DNA of 64,000 nt from Burkholderia sp. Bp9143 (GTDB lineage: Bacteria > Pseudomonadota > Gammaproteobacteria > Burkholderiales > Burkholderiaceae), in NCBI RefSeq assembly GCF_003853645.1, contig NZ_QTPO01000018.1, positions 1-64,000 of the forward strand. The letters run 5' to 3'. Below, piece by piece: positions 52,799 to 62,126 of the stretch. A program made the position numbers and the translations under genes. The notes under the pieces were generated by a model. The model saw only the letters and a program-made list of their open reading frames with translations, was not told the DNA's origin and searched no databases. Each line of letters opens with the position of its first letter. Position 1 is the first letter of the stretch.

Positions 52799-52878
52799 AT
52801 GGCCTGACCAATTTACGGGGGGCAGGCCAAGCCTTCGCGTGGCGGCGGAAAGCCGGTTCGTCAAATTGGCCTTACCAA
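52799..52878. promoter_or_regulatory. Two regulator-proximal GntR (PdhR-like) boxes
   Basis: ATGGCCTGACCAA (52799-52811) and TTGGCCTTACCAA (52866-52878) fit TTGG-N5-CCAA. They lie 64 and 131 bp upstream of the GntR start and would suit autoregulation. The best-known FadR-subfamily box of this shape is that of PdhR, ATTGGT-N3-ACCAAT. Confidence 0.62.
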
Positions 52879-53012
52879 ATGCCTGGCACTCGAGCGGGTT
52901 GCCAATTCCGCGCCGTGCCTAATGGCGGCGTGTGCTAGGGCGGAGCGGCATTCTTCCGACGAAATACGCCCTGTCGCCGCGCGAACTAGGGATTTTCCAT
53001 GAAATCCTGAAA

Positions 53013-53063
53013 TTGGCTTGACCAATGCTGGCCAGACCAATAGCCTGTGTTTGGTCAGGCCAA
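53013..53063. promoter_or_regulatory. Three operon-proximal GntR (PdhR-like) boxes
   Basis: TTGGCTTGACCAA (53013-53025), CTGGCCAGACCAA (53028-53040) and TTGGTCAGGCCAA (53051-53063, inverted orientation of the same consensus) lie in a row, 52-102 bp before the first structural gene at 53115. Close spacing suggests cooperative binding over the operon promoter. Confidence 0.68.
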
Positions 53064-53114
53064 TTTGCGGGCACGTTCCCGCGCCGTCCCATTTCAACCG
53101 TTATCGAGACATCG

Positions 53115-54137
53115 ATGAGAACTGTCATTTGTGAAGAACCCGGCCGCCTTGTCGTGGCCGAGCGCCCGATGCCGGCAGCCGGACCCGACGATGTACTGAT
53201 TCGCGTGAAGCGGGTCGGTGTATGCGGCACCGACATGCATATCTTCACCGGCAACCAGCCGTACCTCGCCTATCCGAGGGTGATGGGGCATGAACTGGCG
53301 GGCGTCGTCGAGACGGCGCCGGCCGGCGCGCGCGTGAAGGCCGGCGACCAGGTCTACGTGATGCCGTATCTGTCGTGCGGGTCGTGCGTCGCGTGCCGCG
53401 CGGGCAAGACGAATTGCTGCACCCGAATCCAGGTGCTGGGCGTGCACGCCGATGGCGGCATGGCCGAATACCTCGCCGTTCCGCACGCGTTCGTGTTCAA
53501 GGCCGATGGCGTCACGCTCGATCAGGCCGCGATGATCGAATTCCTCGCGATCGGCGCGCACGCGGTCGCGCGTGCCGACGTCCGGCCGGGGCAGCGTGTG
53601 CTGGTCGTCGGCGCCGGGCCGATCGGCATGGCCGCACTGATCTTCGCCATGCTGCGCGGCGCGCGGGTCAGCGTGCTCGACGGCCGTGCGGACCGGCTTG
53701 CAGTCTGCGAGACGGCACTCGGCGCGCACGCCGCCGTGCTGCTCGACACGACGGGCGCCGCCACGGACGTCGCGCGTCTTGCCGAGCTCACCGACGGCGA
53801 GTTTTTCGACGTCGTGTTCGACGCCACCGGCAACCTCGGCGCGATGGAGCGCGGCCTCGAGTTCGTCGCGCACGGCGGCAAGTACGTGCTGATCTCGCTC
53901 GTCAAGGGACGCATCTCGTTCTCGGATCCCGAATTCCACAAGCGCGAGACGACCTTGCTCGCGAGCCGCAACGCAACGCCGGCGGACTTCGAAACGGTGC
54001 TCGACGCGATGCGTGCGGGCCGGGTGCCGACCGACGCGCTGAAGACGCACGCGCTGACGCTCGCCGATCTGCCCGACCGGTTCGCGCAGCTCCTCGAGCC
54101 GGATGCCGGCGTGATCAAGGCGCTCGTCGAATGCTGA
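53115..54137 (+). CDS. Zinc-dependent MDR dehydrogenase, L-galactonate 5-dehydrogenase-like
   Basis: A 340-residue medium-chain dehydrogenase with catalytic zinc ligands Cys37 (GVCGTD) and His59-Glu60 (MGHELAG), a structural cysteine group in SCGSCVACRAGKTNCC and nucleotide loop VVGAGPIGM. Relatives oxidise L-galactonate to D-tagaturonate, or act on L-fuconate or other polyols. The downstream tagaturonate reductase (uxaB) and altronate dehydratase (uxaA) genes support the L-galactonate assignment. It is the first gene after the GntR boxes, and its stop lies within 20 bp of the uxaB start. Confidence 0.8.
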   Translation: MRTVICEEPGRLVVAERPMPAAGPDDVLIRVKRVGVCGTDMHIFTGNQPYLAYPRVMGHELAGVVETAPAGARVKAGDQVYVMPYLSCGSCVACRAGKTNCCTRIQVLGVHADGGMAEYLAVPHAFVFKADGVTLDQAAMIEFLAIGAHAVARADVRPGQRVLVVGAGPIGMAALIFAMLRGARVSVLDGRADRLAVCETALGAHAAVLLDTTGAATDVARLAELTDGEFFDVVFDATGNLGAMERGLEFVAHGGKYVLISLVKGRISFSDPEFHKRETTLLASRNATPADFETVLDAMRAGRVPTDALKTHALTLADLPDRFAQLLEPDAGVIKALVEC

Positions 54138-54154
54138 GCGCGGGGGGCGAACCG

Positions 54155-55267
54155 ATGGGCAATCCGATCCTGCAATTCGGTACCAGCCGCTTCCTCCAGG
54201 CGCACGTCGACCTGTTTACGTCGGAAGCGCTGGCCGCGGGCCGCGCGCTCGGCGCGATCACCGTGGTGCAGACGACCTCGAGCGCGGAAAGCCGCGCGCG
54301 GATCGACGCGCTGCGCGCCACCGGGCGCTATCCGGTGCGGATCCGCGGCCGGCGGCACGGCGAGACGATCGATCACGTGGTCGACTGCACGGCGATCACC
54401 GAAGCGCTGCATGCGGCGGAAGACTGGGCGCGGTTGCGCGAGCGCGTCGCAGGCGAGGTCCGGACGATCGTGTCCAACACCGGCGACAGCGGCTACGCGC
54501 TGTTCGACGATGACGGGGCCGATCTGCTCGACGGCTCACGGCCGCCGCGCGGCTTCGCGGCGAAGCTCGCGGTGCTGCTGCACGAGCGCTTCCGCGCCGG
54601 CGCGGCGCCCGTCACGCTGCTTCCGTGCGAGCTCGTCGCGCGCAACGGCGACACGCTGCGCGACCTGGTGGTCGGCGTCGCGCGGCGATGGGGCGCGGAT
54701 GCCGCGTTCGTCGACTACCTGCTCGGCGGCTGCGTGTGGGTCAACTCCCTCGTCGACCGCATCGTGTCGGCGCCGATCCACCCGGTCGGCGCGATCGCCG
54801 AACCGTATGCGCTGTGGGCGGTCCGGCGCACGGCGGGGATGACGCTGCCGTGCGAGCACCCGGACATCGTCGTGACCGACGACCTGGAACGTTACGAGCG
54901 CCGGAAGCTGCTGTTGCTCAATCTCGGGCACACGGTGCTCGCGGAGCAATGGCTGGAGCGCGGCAGCATGCCGGACATGACGGTCGGCGCGGCGATGGAC
55001 GATCCCGCATACCGCGCGCCGCTCGAAGCGGTATGGCGCGACGAGGTGATGCCGGTGTTCGATGCGCTCGGCGAACGCGACGCGGCGCTGGCGTACCTGG
55101 ACGAGGTGCGCGACCGGTTCTCGAATCCGTTCCTTGCGCATCGGCTCGCCGATATCGCGGGCAATCACGACCTGAAGAAGGCGCGGCGACTGCGCCCGGC
55201 GGTCGAGCTGGCGCGCGCGCTGAGGTTGCCGATCGGTCAGCCGCGCCTGAGCGCGGCGCTCGGATGA
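54155..55267 (+). CDS. uxaB: Tagaturonate reductase / mannitol dehydrogenase family
   Basis: A 370-residue long-chain (polyol-specific) dehydrogenase. It has QFGTSRFLQAHVDLF near the N-terminus, LLPCELVARNGDTLR, GGCVWVNSLVDRIVS with the catalytic-lysine neighbourhood less clear than in mannitol dehydrogenase, and LLLLNLGHT. ATG 54155 is chosen because ggggggc lies 6 bp upstream; ATG 54131 overlaps the preceding stop. It reduces D-tagaturonate to D-altronate with NADH, the second step of L-galactonate breakdown, and recycles the NADH made in step one. Confidence 0.82.
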   Translation: MGNPILQFGTSRFLQAHVDLFTSEALAAGRALGAITVVQTTSSAESRARIDALRATGRYPVRIRGRRHGETIDHVVDCTAITEALHAAEDWARLRERVAGEVRTIVSNTGDSGYALFDDDGADLLDGSRPPRGFAAKLAVLLHERFRAGAAPVTLLPCELVARNGDTLRDLVVGVARRWGADAAFVDYLLGGCVWVNSLVDRIVSAPIHPVGAIAEPYALWAVRRTAGMTLPCEHPDIVVTDDLERYERRKLLLLNLGHTVLAEQWLERGSMPDMTVGAAMDDPAYRAPLEAVWRDEVMPVFDALGERDAALAYLDEVRDRFSNPFLAHRLADIAGNHDLKKARRLRPAVELARALRLPIGQPRLSAALG

Positions 55268-55332
55268 ACGCCCGCGGCGGAGCGGTCCGCCGCGGCACGC
55301 GATGAAGTGAAATGAAAGGGAGACACGCAACG

Positions 55333-56640
55333 ATGACGACACGCATTATCGATGTGCAGGTACGTGACATTCGCTTTCCGACGTCGAGGAGCATGGACGG
55401 CTCGGACGCGATGAACGGCAATTCCGACTATTCGGCGACCTACGTGACGCTCGTCACCGATGCGGGCAACGGCCTCCAGGGACACGGGCTGACGTTTACG
55501 ATCGGCCGCGGCAACGAGCTGTGCGTCGAGGCGGCGCACGCGCTCGCGAAGCTGTTCGTGATCGGCCGCTCGCTGGAGGAGATCACGGCCGACTTCGGCG
55601 CGTACTGGCACGAGATGGTTGCCGGCGACTGCCAGTTGCGCTGGGTCGGCCCGGAGAAGGGCGTGGTGCATCTCGCAACGGCGGCGCTGATCAACGCGAT
55701 CTGGGATCTGTGGGCCAAGACGGCACGCAAGCCGGTCTGGAAATTCCTGGTGGACATGCCGCCCGAACAACTCGTGAACTGCATCGACTTCACGTACATC
55801 GACGACGTGCTGACGCGCGACGAGGCCGTCGCGATGCTGCGCCGGGTCGCACCGGGCAACGCGCAGCGTGAGCGGGAGATGCGCGAGCACGGTTTTCCCG
55901 GCTACACGACCGCGGCCGGCTGGCTGGGGTATTCCGAGGACAAGATGCGCGCGCTCGCCCGCGCGGCGGTGGCGGATGGCTGGACCCACCTGAAGCAGAA
56001 GGTCGGCGCGGATCTCGCGCAGGACGTGCGGCGGGCGGGCATCCTGCGCGAGGAACTCGGCTGGGACCGCAAGCTGATGATGGATGCGAACCAGAACTGG
56101 GGCGTCGACGAGGCCGTCGCGAACATGCGGGTGCTCGCCCGGTTCGATCCGTGGTGGATCGAGGAGCCCACCAGCCCGGACGACATTCTCGGTCATGCCG
56201 CGATCCGCCAGCGGATCGGGCCGATCGGCGTCGCGACCGGCGAGCACGCGCACAACCGCGTGATGTTCAAGCAATTCTTCCAGGCCGGCGCGCTCGATTT
56301 CTGCCAGCTCGATCCCGCGCGGCTCGGCGGGCTCAACGAAGTGCTCGCCGTCGTGCTGATGGCGGCGAAGTTCGGCGTGCCGGTCTGTCCGCACGGCGGC
56401 GGCGTCGGTCTGTGCCAGTACTCGCAGAACATCGTGATGTTCGACTACATCGCGGTGTCGGGCTCGCTGGAGCGGCGCGTGCTCGAATACGTCGACCATC
56501 TTCACGAGCATTTCGAGGCGCCGATCGTGATTCGCCGCGGGCGCTACATGCCGCAGGAGGCGCCCGGTTACGGCGTCACGATGAAGCAGGCCTCGCTCGA
56601 TTCATACGCGTACCCCGACGGACCCGAGTGGCGAGCGTAA
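55333..56640 (+). CDS. L-fuconate dehydratase (enolase superfamily)
   Basis: A 435-residue enolase-superfamily dehydratase. It shows the acid-sugar KxK base motif (HLKQKVG), metal ligands in MDANQNW, WIEEPTSPDD and TGEHAHN, and a catalytic histidine in VCPHGGGVGL. Length and the N-terminal DIRFPTSRSMDGSDAMN match L-fuconate dehydratases (FucD, ENOSF1-like), which also accept L-galactonate. It would dehydrate L-fuconate to 2-keto-3-deoxy-L-fuconate. An aaagggaga ribosome binding site precedes the ATG. Its presence broadens the operon beyond the UxaA/UxaB route. Confidence 0.87.
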   Translation: MTTRIIDVQVRDIRFPTSRSMDGSDAMNGNSDYSATYVTLVTDAGNGLQGHGLTFTIGRGNELCVEAAHALAKLFVIGRSLEEITADFGAYWHEMVAGDCQLRWVGPEKGVVHLATAALINAIWDLWAKTARKPVWKFLVDMPPEQLVNCIDFTYIDDVLTRDEAVAMLRRVAPGNAQREREMREHGFPGYTTAAGWLGYSEDKMRALARAAVADGWTHLKQKVGADLAQDVRRAGILREELGWDRKLMMDANQNWGVDEAVANMRVLARFDPWWIEEPTSPDDILGHAAIRQRIGPIGVATGEHAHNRVMFKQFFQAGALDFCQLDPARLGGLNEVLAVVLMAAKFGVPVCPHGGGVGLCQYSQNIVMFDYIAVSGSLERRVLEYVDHLHEHFEAPIVIRRGRYMPQEAPGYGVTMKQASLDSYAYPDGPEWRA

Positions 56641-56680
56641 TCGGACACGCATCACGACAAGAATCATTCCGGAGACAACG

Positions 56681-58018
56681 ATGGATCACGATCCGCATCA
56701 ATCGAAGCACCTTGCCAGCGCGGTCAGGAAGGCCGCGATCCGGCTCCTGCCGTTCCTCACGCTGATGTACGCGCTGGCGTTCATCGATCGCGCGAACGTC
56801 GGTTTCGCGAAGATCGCCTATCAGGCCGATACGGGCCTGAGCGATGCGGCATTCGCGTTCGGCGCCGGCATTTTCTTCATCGGTTACGCGCTGTTCGAAG
56901 TGCCGAGCAACCTCATCATGAATCGCATCGGCGCCCGGGTCTGGATGAGCCGGATCATGGTGACGTGGGGGCTCGTGTCGGCCTCGATGATGTTCGCGCA
57001 TACGCCGACGCAGTTCTACACGATCCGCTTCCTGCTCGGCGCGGCCGAGGCCGGGTTCTTTCCCGGGATCATCCTGTACCTGACCTACTGGTTTCCCGCG
57101 AAGGGGCGCGCGCGTGCGCTGGGGCTGTTCTACTTCGGCGTGCCGATCGCGATGCTGATCGGCAACCCGCTGTCGGGCTTCCTGTTGCAGATGCATGACG
57201 TGTTCGGTTTGCGCAACTGGCAATGGATGTACGTGGTCGAGGGGCTGATGGCGACGGTGGTGGGCGTGATCGCGTTCTTCTACCTGACGAGCCGGCCGAA
57301 AGACGCGCGCTGGCTGACCGATGACGAAAAGCGCGCGTTGTGCGACACGCTCGACGCGGAAGAGCGCGCGAAGTCGCGGCATCTGTCCGCGACCGTGTTC
57401 GGTGTGCTGAAGGACCGTCGCGTGCTGACGTTCATCGCCGCGTACTTCTGCATCCAGATCGGCAATGCGCCGCTCGCGTTCTACCTGCCGTCGAAATTCG
57501 CCGCGACGATGGGCACCCAGATCGACGGAAAGATCGGGTTGCTGCTGATGATCCCGTGGCTGTGCACGATTGCGGCGATGATCGTCGCGACGCGTTTCGC
57601 GGATCGCCACGACAACCATCTGCAGGTCGCGACCGGCATGCTGACGGTCGGGATTCTCGCGTTCGCATCGATATCCGTGATCACTACGCCGGTGCTCGCG
57701 CTGCTCGCCTTCTGCATCGCGATTCCTGGGCTGGTCGCGTGCCAGCCGGTGTTCTGGTGCCTGCCGACGCGCTATCTCGGCGGGACGGGCGCGGCGAGCG
57801 GCATTGCGTTCATCGTGTCGATCGGCAATCTCGGCGGCTTCGTGTCGCCGCAGATCAAGGCGTTCGCGGACGCGGTGTCGCACGATTCGCGCACGGGCTT
57901 CGTCGTGGTCGCCGCGCTGTGTTTCGTCAGCGTGCTGCTGCTGCGCTCGTTGCGCGGGATGGGGCACGCGGCCGCGGAGCGCACCGCGGGCGGAGCGCAG
58001 GCCGGCTCGCATCGATGA
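56681..58018 (+). CDS. MFS transporter, ACS family (sugar acid uptake)
   Basis: A 445-residue, 12-helix carrier with the ACS strings LAFIDRANVGFAKI, FEVPSNLIMNRIGARVW and RFLLGAAEAGFFPG. The central cytoplasmic loop holds RPKDARWLTDDEK. It is related to L-galactonate, hexuronate and galactarate transporters such as LgoT and GudP. It starts 40 bp after the fuconate dehydratase gene with a ggaga ribosome binding site. It likely imports the sugar acid consumed by this operon. Confidence 0.9.
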   Translation: MDHDPHQSKHLASAVRKAAIRLLPFLTLMYALAFIDRANVGFAKIAYQADTGLSDAAFAFGAGIFFIGYALFEVPSNLIMNRIGARVWMSRIMVTWGLVSASMMFAHTPTQFYTIRFLLGAAEAGFFPGIILYLTYWFPAKGRARALGLFYFGVPIAMLIGNPLSGFLLQMHDVFGLRNWQWMYVVEGLMATVVGVIAFFYLTSRPKDARWLTDDEKRALCDTLDAEERAKSRHLSATVFGVLKDRRVLTFIAAYFCIQIGNAPLAFYLPSKFAATMGTQIDGKIGLLLMIPWLCTIAAMIVATRFADRHDNHLQVATGMLTVGILAFASISVITTPVLALLAFCIAIPGLVACQPVFWCLPTRYLGGTGAASGIAFIVSIGNLGGFVSPQIKAFADAVSHDSRTGFVVVAALCFVSVLLLRSLRGMGHAAAERTAGGAQAGSHR

Positions 58019-58024
58019 ACCGTT

Positions 58025-58053
58025 CGCCGGCGCGCGATTGTCACGCGCCGGCG
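58025..58053 (+). other. Intercistronic hairpin between the MFS and uxaA genes
   Basis: Perfect 10-bp arms cgccggcgcg and cgcgccggcg flank a 9-nt loop, seven bases after the MFS stop codon. No T tract follows and the next gene starts at 58088. It may stabilise the upstream mRNA or attenuate uxaA. Confidence 0.4.
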
Positions 58054-58087
58054 CCGAACCACCCGTCAGGGATCCAGGATCACCTTC

Positions 58088-59629
58088 ATGTCCTTCCACG
58101 TTACCGAGCCGGCCGCGATCCGGCTGCATCCGAACGATGACGTCGTGATCGCGACGCGCCAGCTGGTTTCCGGCACCGGGATCGCATCCGAGGCGCTCGT
58201 CGTTGCCGGCCTGGTGCCGCCCGGCCACAAGATCGCGACACGCGACATCGCGAAAGGCGAGCCGGTCAGGCGCTACAACCAGATCATCGGCGTCGCGCGC
58301 GAGGCGATCGCGCGCGGCCAGCATGTGCACGTGCACAACCTCGGCATGGCCGAGTTCGCGCGCGAGCACGCGTTCGGCGCCGGTGCGAGCCCGACGCAGT
58401 ACGACGAAACGCCGGCGACCTTCATGGGCATTCGCCGTGACGATGGCCGAATCGCGACCCGCAATTACATCGGCATACTGACGAGCGTCAATTGCTCCGC
58501 GACGGTGGCTCGCGCGATCGCCGATCATTTCCGGCGCGACGTGCGCCCGCAGGCGCTGGCCGACTATCCGGCCGTCGACGGTGTGATCGCGCTCACGCAC
58601 GGGCTCGGCTGCGGCATCGATTCGCAGGGAGACGGCATCGCGATCCTCCGGCGCACGCTGGCGGGCTACGCCGCGCATCCGAATTTCCACTCGGTGCTGT
58701 TCATCGGGCTCGGCTGCGAGACGAACCAGATCGGCGATGTGCTGCGCGAAGGCGGGCAGGCGGACGCCGCGCGCCTGCGCCACTTCACGATCCAGGAGAG
58801 CGGCGGCACGCGCAAGACGATCGAGCGCGGCATCGCGATGGTCACGGAGATGCTCGCGGACGCGAACCGCGCGGCGCGAGTCCCGATGCCGGCGGCGCAT
58901 CTGGTGGTGGGCCTGCAGTGCGGTGGCTCGGACGGCTACTCGGGCATCTCGGCGAATCCCGCGCTGGGCGCGGCGGTCGACCGGCTGGTCCGGCAGGGCG
59001 GGACGGCGATCCTGTCCGAGACGCCGGAAATCTACGGCGCCGAGCACCTGCTCACCCGGCGTGCCGTCAGCCGCGACGTCGGCGAAAAGCTGCTCGCGCG
59101 AATCGCGTGGTGGGAAGCGTATTGCGCACGTCACGGCGCCGCGCTGGACAACAATCCGTCGGCCGGCAACAAGGCGGGCGGGCTCACGACGATCCTCGAG
59201 AAATCGCTCGGCGCGATCGCGAAGGCCGGCACCACGAATCTCGTCGACGTATACGAATATGCGCAGCGGATCGATGCGCGCGGCCTCGTCTTCATGGATT
59301 CGCCCGGCTACGACCCGATGTCGGCGACAGGGCAGGTCGCGTCGGGCGCGAACCTGATCTGCTTCACGACGGGCCGGGGGTCGGCATACGGCTGCGCACC
59401 GTCGCCGTCGCTGAAGCTCGCGACGAATACGGCGCTCTGGACGCGCCAGGCGGACGACATCGACATCGATTGCGGCGGCGTGATCGACGGCAAGTCGAGC
59501 GTCGACGCGCTCGGCGCCGAGATCTTCCGCGCGATGCTCGACTGTGCGTCGGGCCGGCGCTCGAAAAGCGAACTGCACGGCTATGGGCAGAACGAGTTCG
59601 TGCCGTGGCAGGTCGGCGTGATCACGTAG
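58088..59629 (+). CDS. uxaA: Altronate dehydratase family (UxaA/GarD superfamily)
   Basis: A 513-residue dehydratase with an N-terminal SAF domain (about residues 1-90; IRLHPNDDVVIATRQL, GHKIATRDIAKGEPVRRYNQIIG) and the C-terminal catalytic part. The latter includes RDDGRIATRNYIGIL, VNCSATVARAI, ALTHGLGCG, GLGCETNQI, QCGGSDGYSGISANP and SAYGCAPSPSLK. Conserved cysteines and histidines fit an iron-dependent enzyme. It converts D-altronate to 2-keto-3-deoxy-D-gluconate, the third step after the 53115 and uxaB products. No KDG kinase or aldolase is in the window. Confidence 0.88.
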   Translation: MSFHVTEPAAIRLHPNDDVVIATRQLVSGTGIASEALVVAGLVPPGHKIATRDIAKGEPVRRYNQIIGVAREAIARGQHVHVHNLGMAEFAREHAFGAGASPTQYDETPATFMGIRRDDGRIATRNYIGILTSVNCSATVARAIADHFRRDVRPQALADYPAVDGVIALTHGLGCGIDSQGDGIAILRRTLAGYAAHPNFHSVLFIGLGCETNQIGDVLREGGQADAARLRHFTIQESGGTRKTIERGIAMVTEMLADANRAARVPMPAAHLVVGLQCGGSDGYSGISANPALGAAVDRLVRQGGTAILSETPEIYGAEHLLTRRAVSRDVGEKLLARIAWWEAYCARHGAALDNNPSAGNKAGGLTTILEKSLGAIAKAGTTNLVDVYEYAQRIDARGLVFMDSPGYDPMSATGQVASGANLICFTTGRGSAYGCAPSPSLKLATNTALWTRQADDIDIDCGGVIDGKSSVDALGAEIFRAMLDCASGRRSKSELHGYGQNEFVPWQVGVIT

Positions 59630-59725
59630 CCGCGCGTTGCGCGCGACCTCGTGCTTCAGGCGCCCGCGCCGCGGCAATCGTACCGTTCGCGCGGTCGTCC
59701 CGCATGCGTGGTTCGCGGCATCCGC

Positions 59726-60622
59726 TCAGGCCGGCGCGCCGCCCGTGGCGTCCTTGCGTTCGTCCCCGATCCAGTCGCCGAACAGCTGGATCTTCTGCTG
59801 CTGTTCGGCACCGCCCGGATACACGAAGTAATAGCCCATCCCCGTCGGCAACGAGATGTCGAACGGCATCACCAGCCGGTGCGCCGCCACGCTTTCGTCC
59901 GCGAGCGTCCGGTCGCCGATCGCGACGCCGTAGCCGTCGATCGCCGCGTGCGTCGCGAGATCCAGCGTTTCGAAGCTCAAGCCGCGCGTCGAGTCGACGT
60001 GCGGCACGCCCGCATGGTCGAGCCATCGTTTCCAGTCCCGGTGATCGCGGGTCGGATGCAGCAGCGTATGACCGGCCAGGTCGTCGGGGCTCGCGAGCGG
60101 CTGCCGGTCCGGCAGGTTTGGCGCACAGACCGGCGTGAGCCGTTCCTCGAACAACGGGATCGCGTGCATGTCGGGGCCGGCGCCGGCAGCATAGATCACC
60201 GCGGCGTCGAACGGTTCCGTGCGGAAATCGACGTGATGATCCCAGGTCGTCGTGATCTGCACCTGGAGTTCGGGATGCTCGGCCTGGAACCGCATGATGC
60301 GCGGCAGCATCCACTGCATCATGCAGGTCGGCACCTTCAGCGCGAGTTCGGTACGCCGGCGCGACAGGCGCATCGATACCTCCTCGATGCGCGCGAAGCT
60401 TTCGCGCACCGTCGGCAACAGCAGTTCGCCTTCGGCCGTCAGCGTCAAGCCCTTGGGCGTGCGCTTGAACAACGCGAACTGATAGAAGCCCTCGAGCGCG
60501 AGGATTTGCCGGCTCACGGCGCCCTGCGTCAGGCACAGGTGCTCGGCGGCGCGCGTGAAGCTGCCGTGACGGGCGACGATGTCGAAGATCTGCAGCGCGT
60601 TGAGGGAAGGCAGTCGTTTCAT
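59726..60622 (-). CDS. LysR family regulator (GcvA-like)
   Basis: A 298-residue LysR protein. The HTH (MKRLPSLNALQIFDIVARHGSFTRAAEHLCLTQGAVSRQI) is characteristic of the GcvA subgroup, and an effector domain follows. Start 60622 matches the family N-terminus. It lies 81 bp downstream of the ABC ATPase on the same strand and may be co-transcribed with it. It is convergent with uxaA. Its target is most likely the neighbouring ABC transporter operon. Confidence 0.88.
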   Translation of the reverse strand: MKRLPSLNALQIFDIVARHGSFTRAAEHLCLTQGAVSRQILALEGFYQFALFKRTPKGLTLTAEGELLLPTVRESFARIEEVSMRLSRRRTELALKVPTCMMQWMLPRIMRFQAEHPELQVQITTTWDHHVDFRTEPFDAAVIYAAGAGPDMHAIPLFEERLTPVCAPNLPDRQPLASPDDLAGHTLLHPTRDHRDWKRWLDHAGVPHVDSTRGLSFETLDLATHAAIDGYGVAIGDRTLADESVAAHRLVMPFDISLPTGMGYYFVYPGGAEQQQKIQLFGDWIGDERKDATGGAPA

Positions 60623-60703
60623 CGGGACAGCGGGTTCTGGAAATGGCGGCCGGCGGGGCGGTTGGCGCATGCCACGCGCACGAAGCGCGTGATGCATACG
60701 CGC

Positions 60704-61429
60704 TCAGTGCAGGATCTTCGCGAGGAAGTCCTTCGCGCGATCCGACTTCGGATTCGAGAAGAAATCGTCCTTGCGGTCGTCCTCGACGATCGCGCCCTTG
60801 TCCATGAAGATCACGCGATGGGCAACCTTCTTCGCGAAGCCCATTTCGTGCGTGACGACCATCATCGTCATTCCTTCCTGCGCGAGTTCGACCATCACGT
60901 CGAGCACTTCGTTGATCATCTCGGGATCGAGCGCCGACGTCGGCTCGTCGAACAGCATCGCGATCGGGTCCATCGACAGCGCGCGCGCGATCGCGACCCG
61001 CTGCTGCTGACCGCCCGACAGCTGGCCCGGGAACTTGTGCGCATGCGCCTTCAGGCCCACGCGATCGAGCAGCTTCATGCCCTTCTCGGTCGCTTCGTCC
61101 TTGCCGCGGCCGAGCACCTTGACCTGCGCGAGCGTCAGGTTCTCGGCGATCGACAGGTGCGGGAACAGCTCGAAATGCTGGAACACCATCCCGACCTTCG
61201 AGCGCAGTTTCGACAGGTTCGTCTTCCTGTCGCCGACCGACTGGCCGTTCACGAGGATCTCGCCCTGCTGGAACGGCTCGAGGCCGTTCACGGTCTTGAT
61301 CAGCGTCGACTTGCCCGAGCCCGACGGGCCGCACACGACGACCACCTCGCCTTTCCTGACCTCGGTCGTGCATTCGGCGAGGACCTGAAACTGGCCGTAC
61401 CATTTCGAAACGTTGCTGATGGAAATCAT
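60704..61429 (-). CDS. Polar amino-acid-type ABC transporter ATP-binding protein
   Basis: A 241-residue GlnQ/GltL-like ATPase: Walker [11 protein letters not shown]-loop [10 protein letters not shown], signature LSGGQQQR, Walker [15 protein letters not shown], switch VTHEM. Start 61429 ([17 protein letters not shown]) follows aggacctt. It is the last of four transporter genes running from 63755. It is highly similar in layout to the ATPase at 49551, but belongs to a separate system. Confidence 0.94.
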   Translation of the reverse strand: MISISNVSKWYGQFQVLAECTTEVRKGEVVVVCGPSGSGKSTLIKTVNGLEPFQQGEILVNGQSVGDRKTNLSKLRSKVGMVFQHFELFPHLSIAENLTLAQVKVLGRGKDEATEKGMKLLDRVGLKAHAHKFPGQLSGGQQQRVAIARALSMDPIAMLFDEPTSALDPEMINEVLDVMVELAQEGMTMMVVTHEMGFAKKVAHRVIFMDKGAIVEDDRKDDFFSNPKSDRAKDFLAKILH

Positions 61430-61469
61430 GGAAGGTCCTGGATCGTAATGAGGCGCGCGCGGCGCCGGT

Positions 61470-62126
61470 TCAGCGCGCCTTCGCGACGCGATAGCGGCGC
61501 TCGAGCGCGCGGGCATACCACGTCAGCGGGAAGCACATCGCGAAGTAGAGCAGCGCGACCATCGCGTAGATCGGAAACGGCTTGAATACCGCGTTGGTAA
61601 TGATGTTGCCGGTCTTGGTCAGTTCGGTCAGCCCGATGATCGACGTGAGCGCGGTGCTCTTCACCGCCTGCACGAGGAAGCCGACGGTCGGCGGCAGCGC
61701 GATCTTCCACGCCTGCGGCCACACCACGTAGCGCAGCTGCTGAATCCACGTCATGCCGAGGCTTGCCGCCGCGTGCCACTGGCCGCGCGGTACCGCATCG
61801 ACGCAGCCGCGCCAGATGTCGGCCAGATAGGCGCTTGCGTTCAGCGTCAGCACGACCGACGCGGCGACCCAGGGCGTCACGTCGATGCCGACGAGCGGCA
61901 ATCCGAAGAAGCCGAGGAACAGTTGCATCAGCAACGGCGTGCCCTGAAACAGCTCGACGTAGAGCATCACGAAGCGGCGCAGCGCCGCCGACGCCGAGAT
62001 GCGCATCGCCAGCAGCGCGAACCCGGCGACGCTGCCGCCGACGAACGTGATCAGCGACAGCAGCACGGTCCAGCGTGCGGCGAGCAGCAGGTTCCACGCA
62101 ATATCCTGGAAAGTGAATTCGATCAT
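61470..62126 (-). CDS. ABC transporter permease 2 (HEAA family)
   Basis: A 218-residue inner-membrane permease with about five helices and an EAA-type loop [31 protein letters not shown]. It overlaps the first permease gene by 4 bp. It is 40 bp upstream of the ATPase gene. Its glutamate in the EAA motif is replaced (HAAA), a tolerated variation. Confidence 0.9.
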   Translation of the reverse strand: MIEFTFQDIAWNLLLAARWTVLLSLITFVGGSVAGFALLAMRISASAALRRFVMLYVELFQGTPLLMQLFLGFFGLPLVGIDVTPWVAASVVLTLNASAYLADIWRGCVDAVPRGQWHAAASLGMTWIQQLRYVVWPQAWKIALPPTVGFLVQAVKSTALTSIIGLTELTKTGNIITNAVFKPFPIYAMVALLYFAMCFPLTWYARALERRYRVAKAR

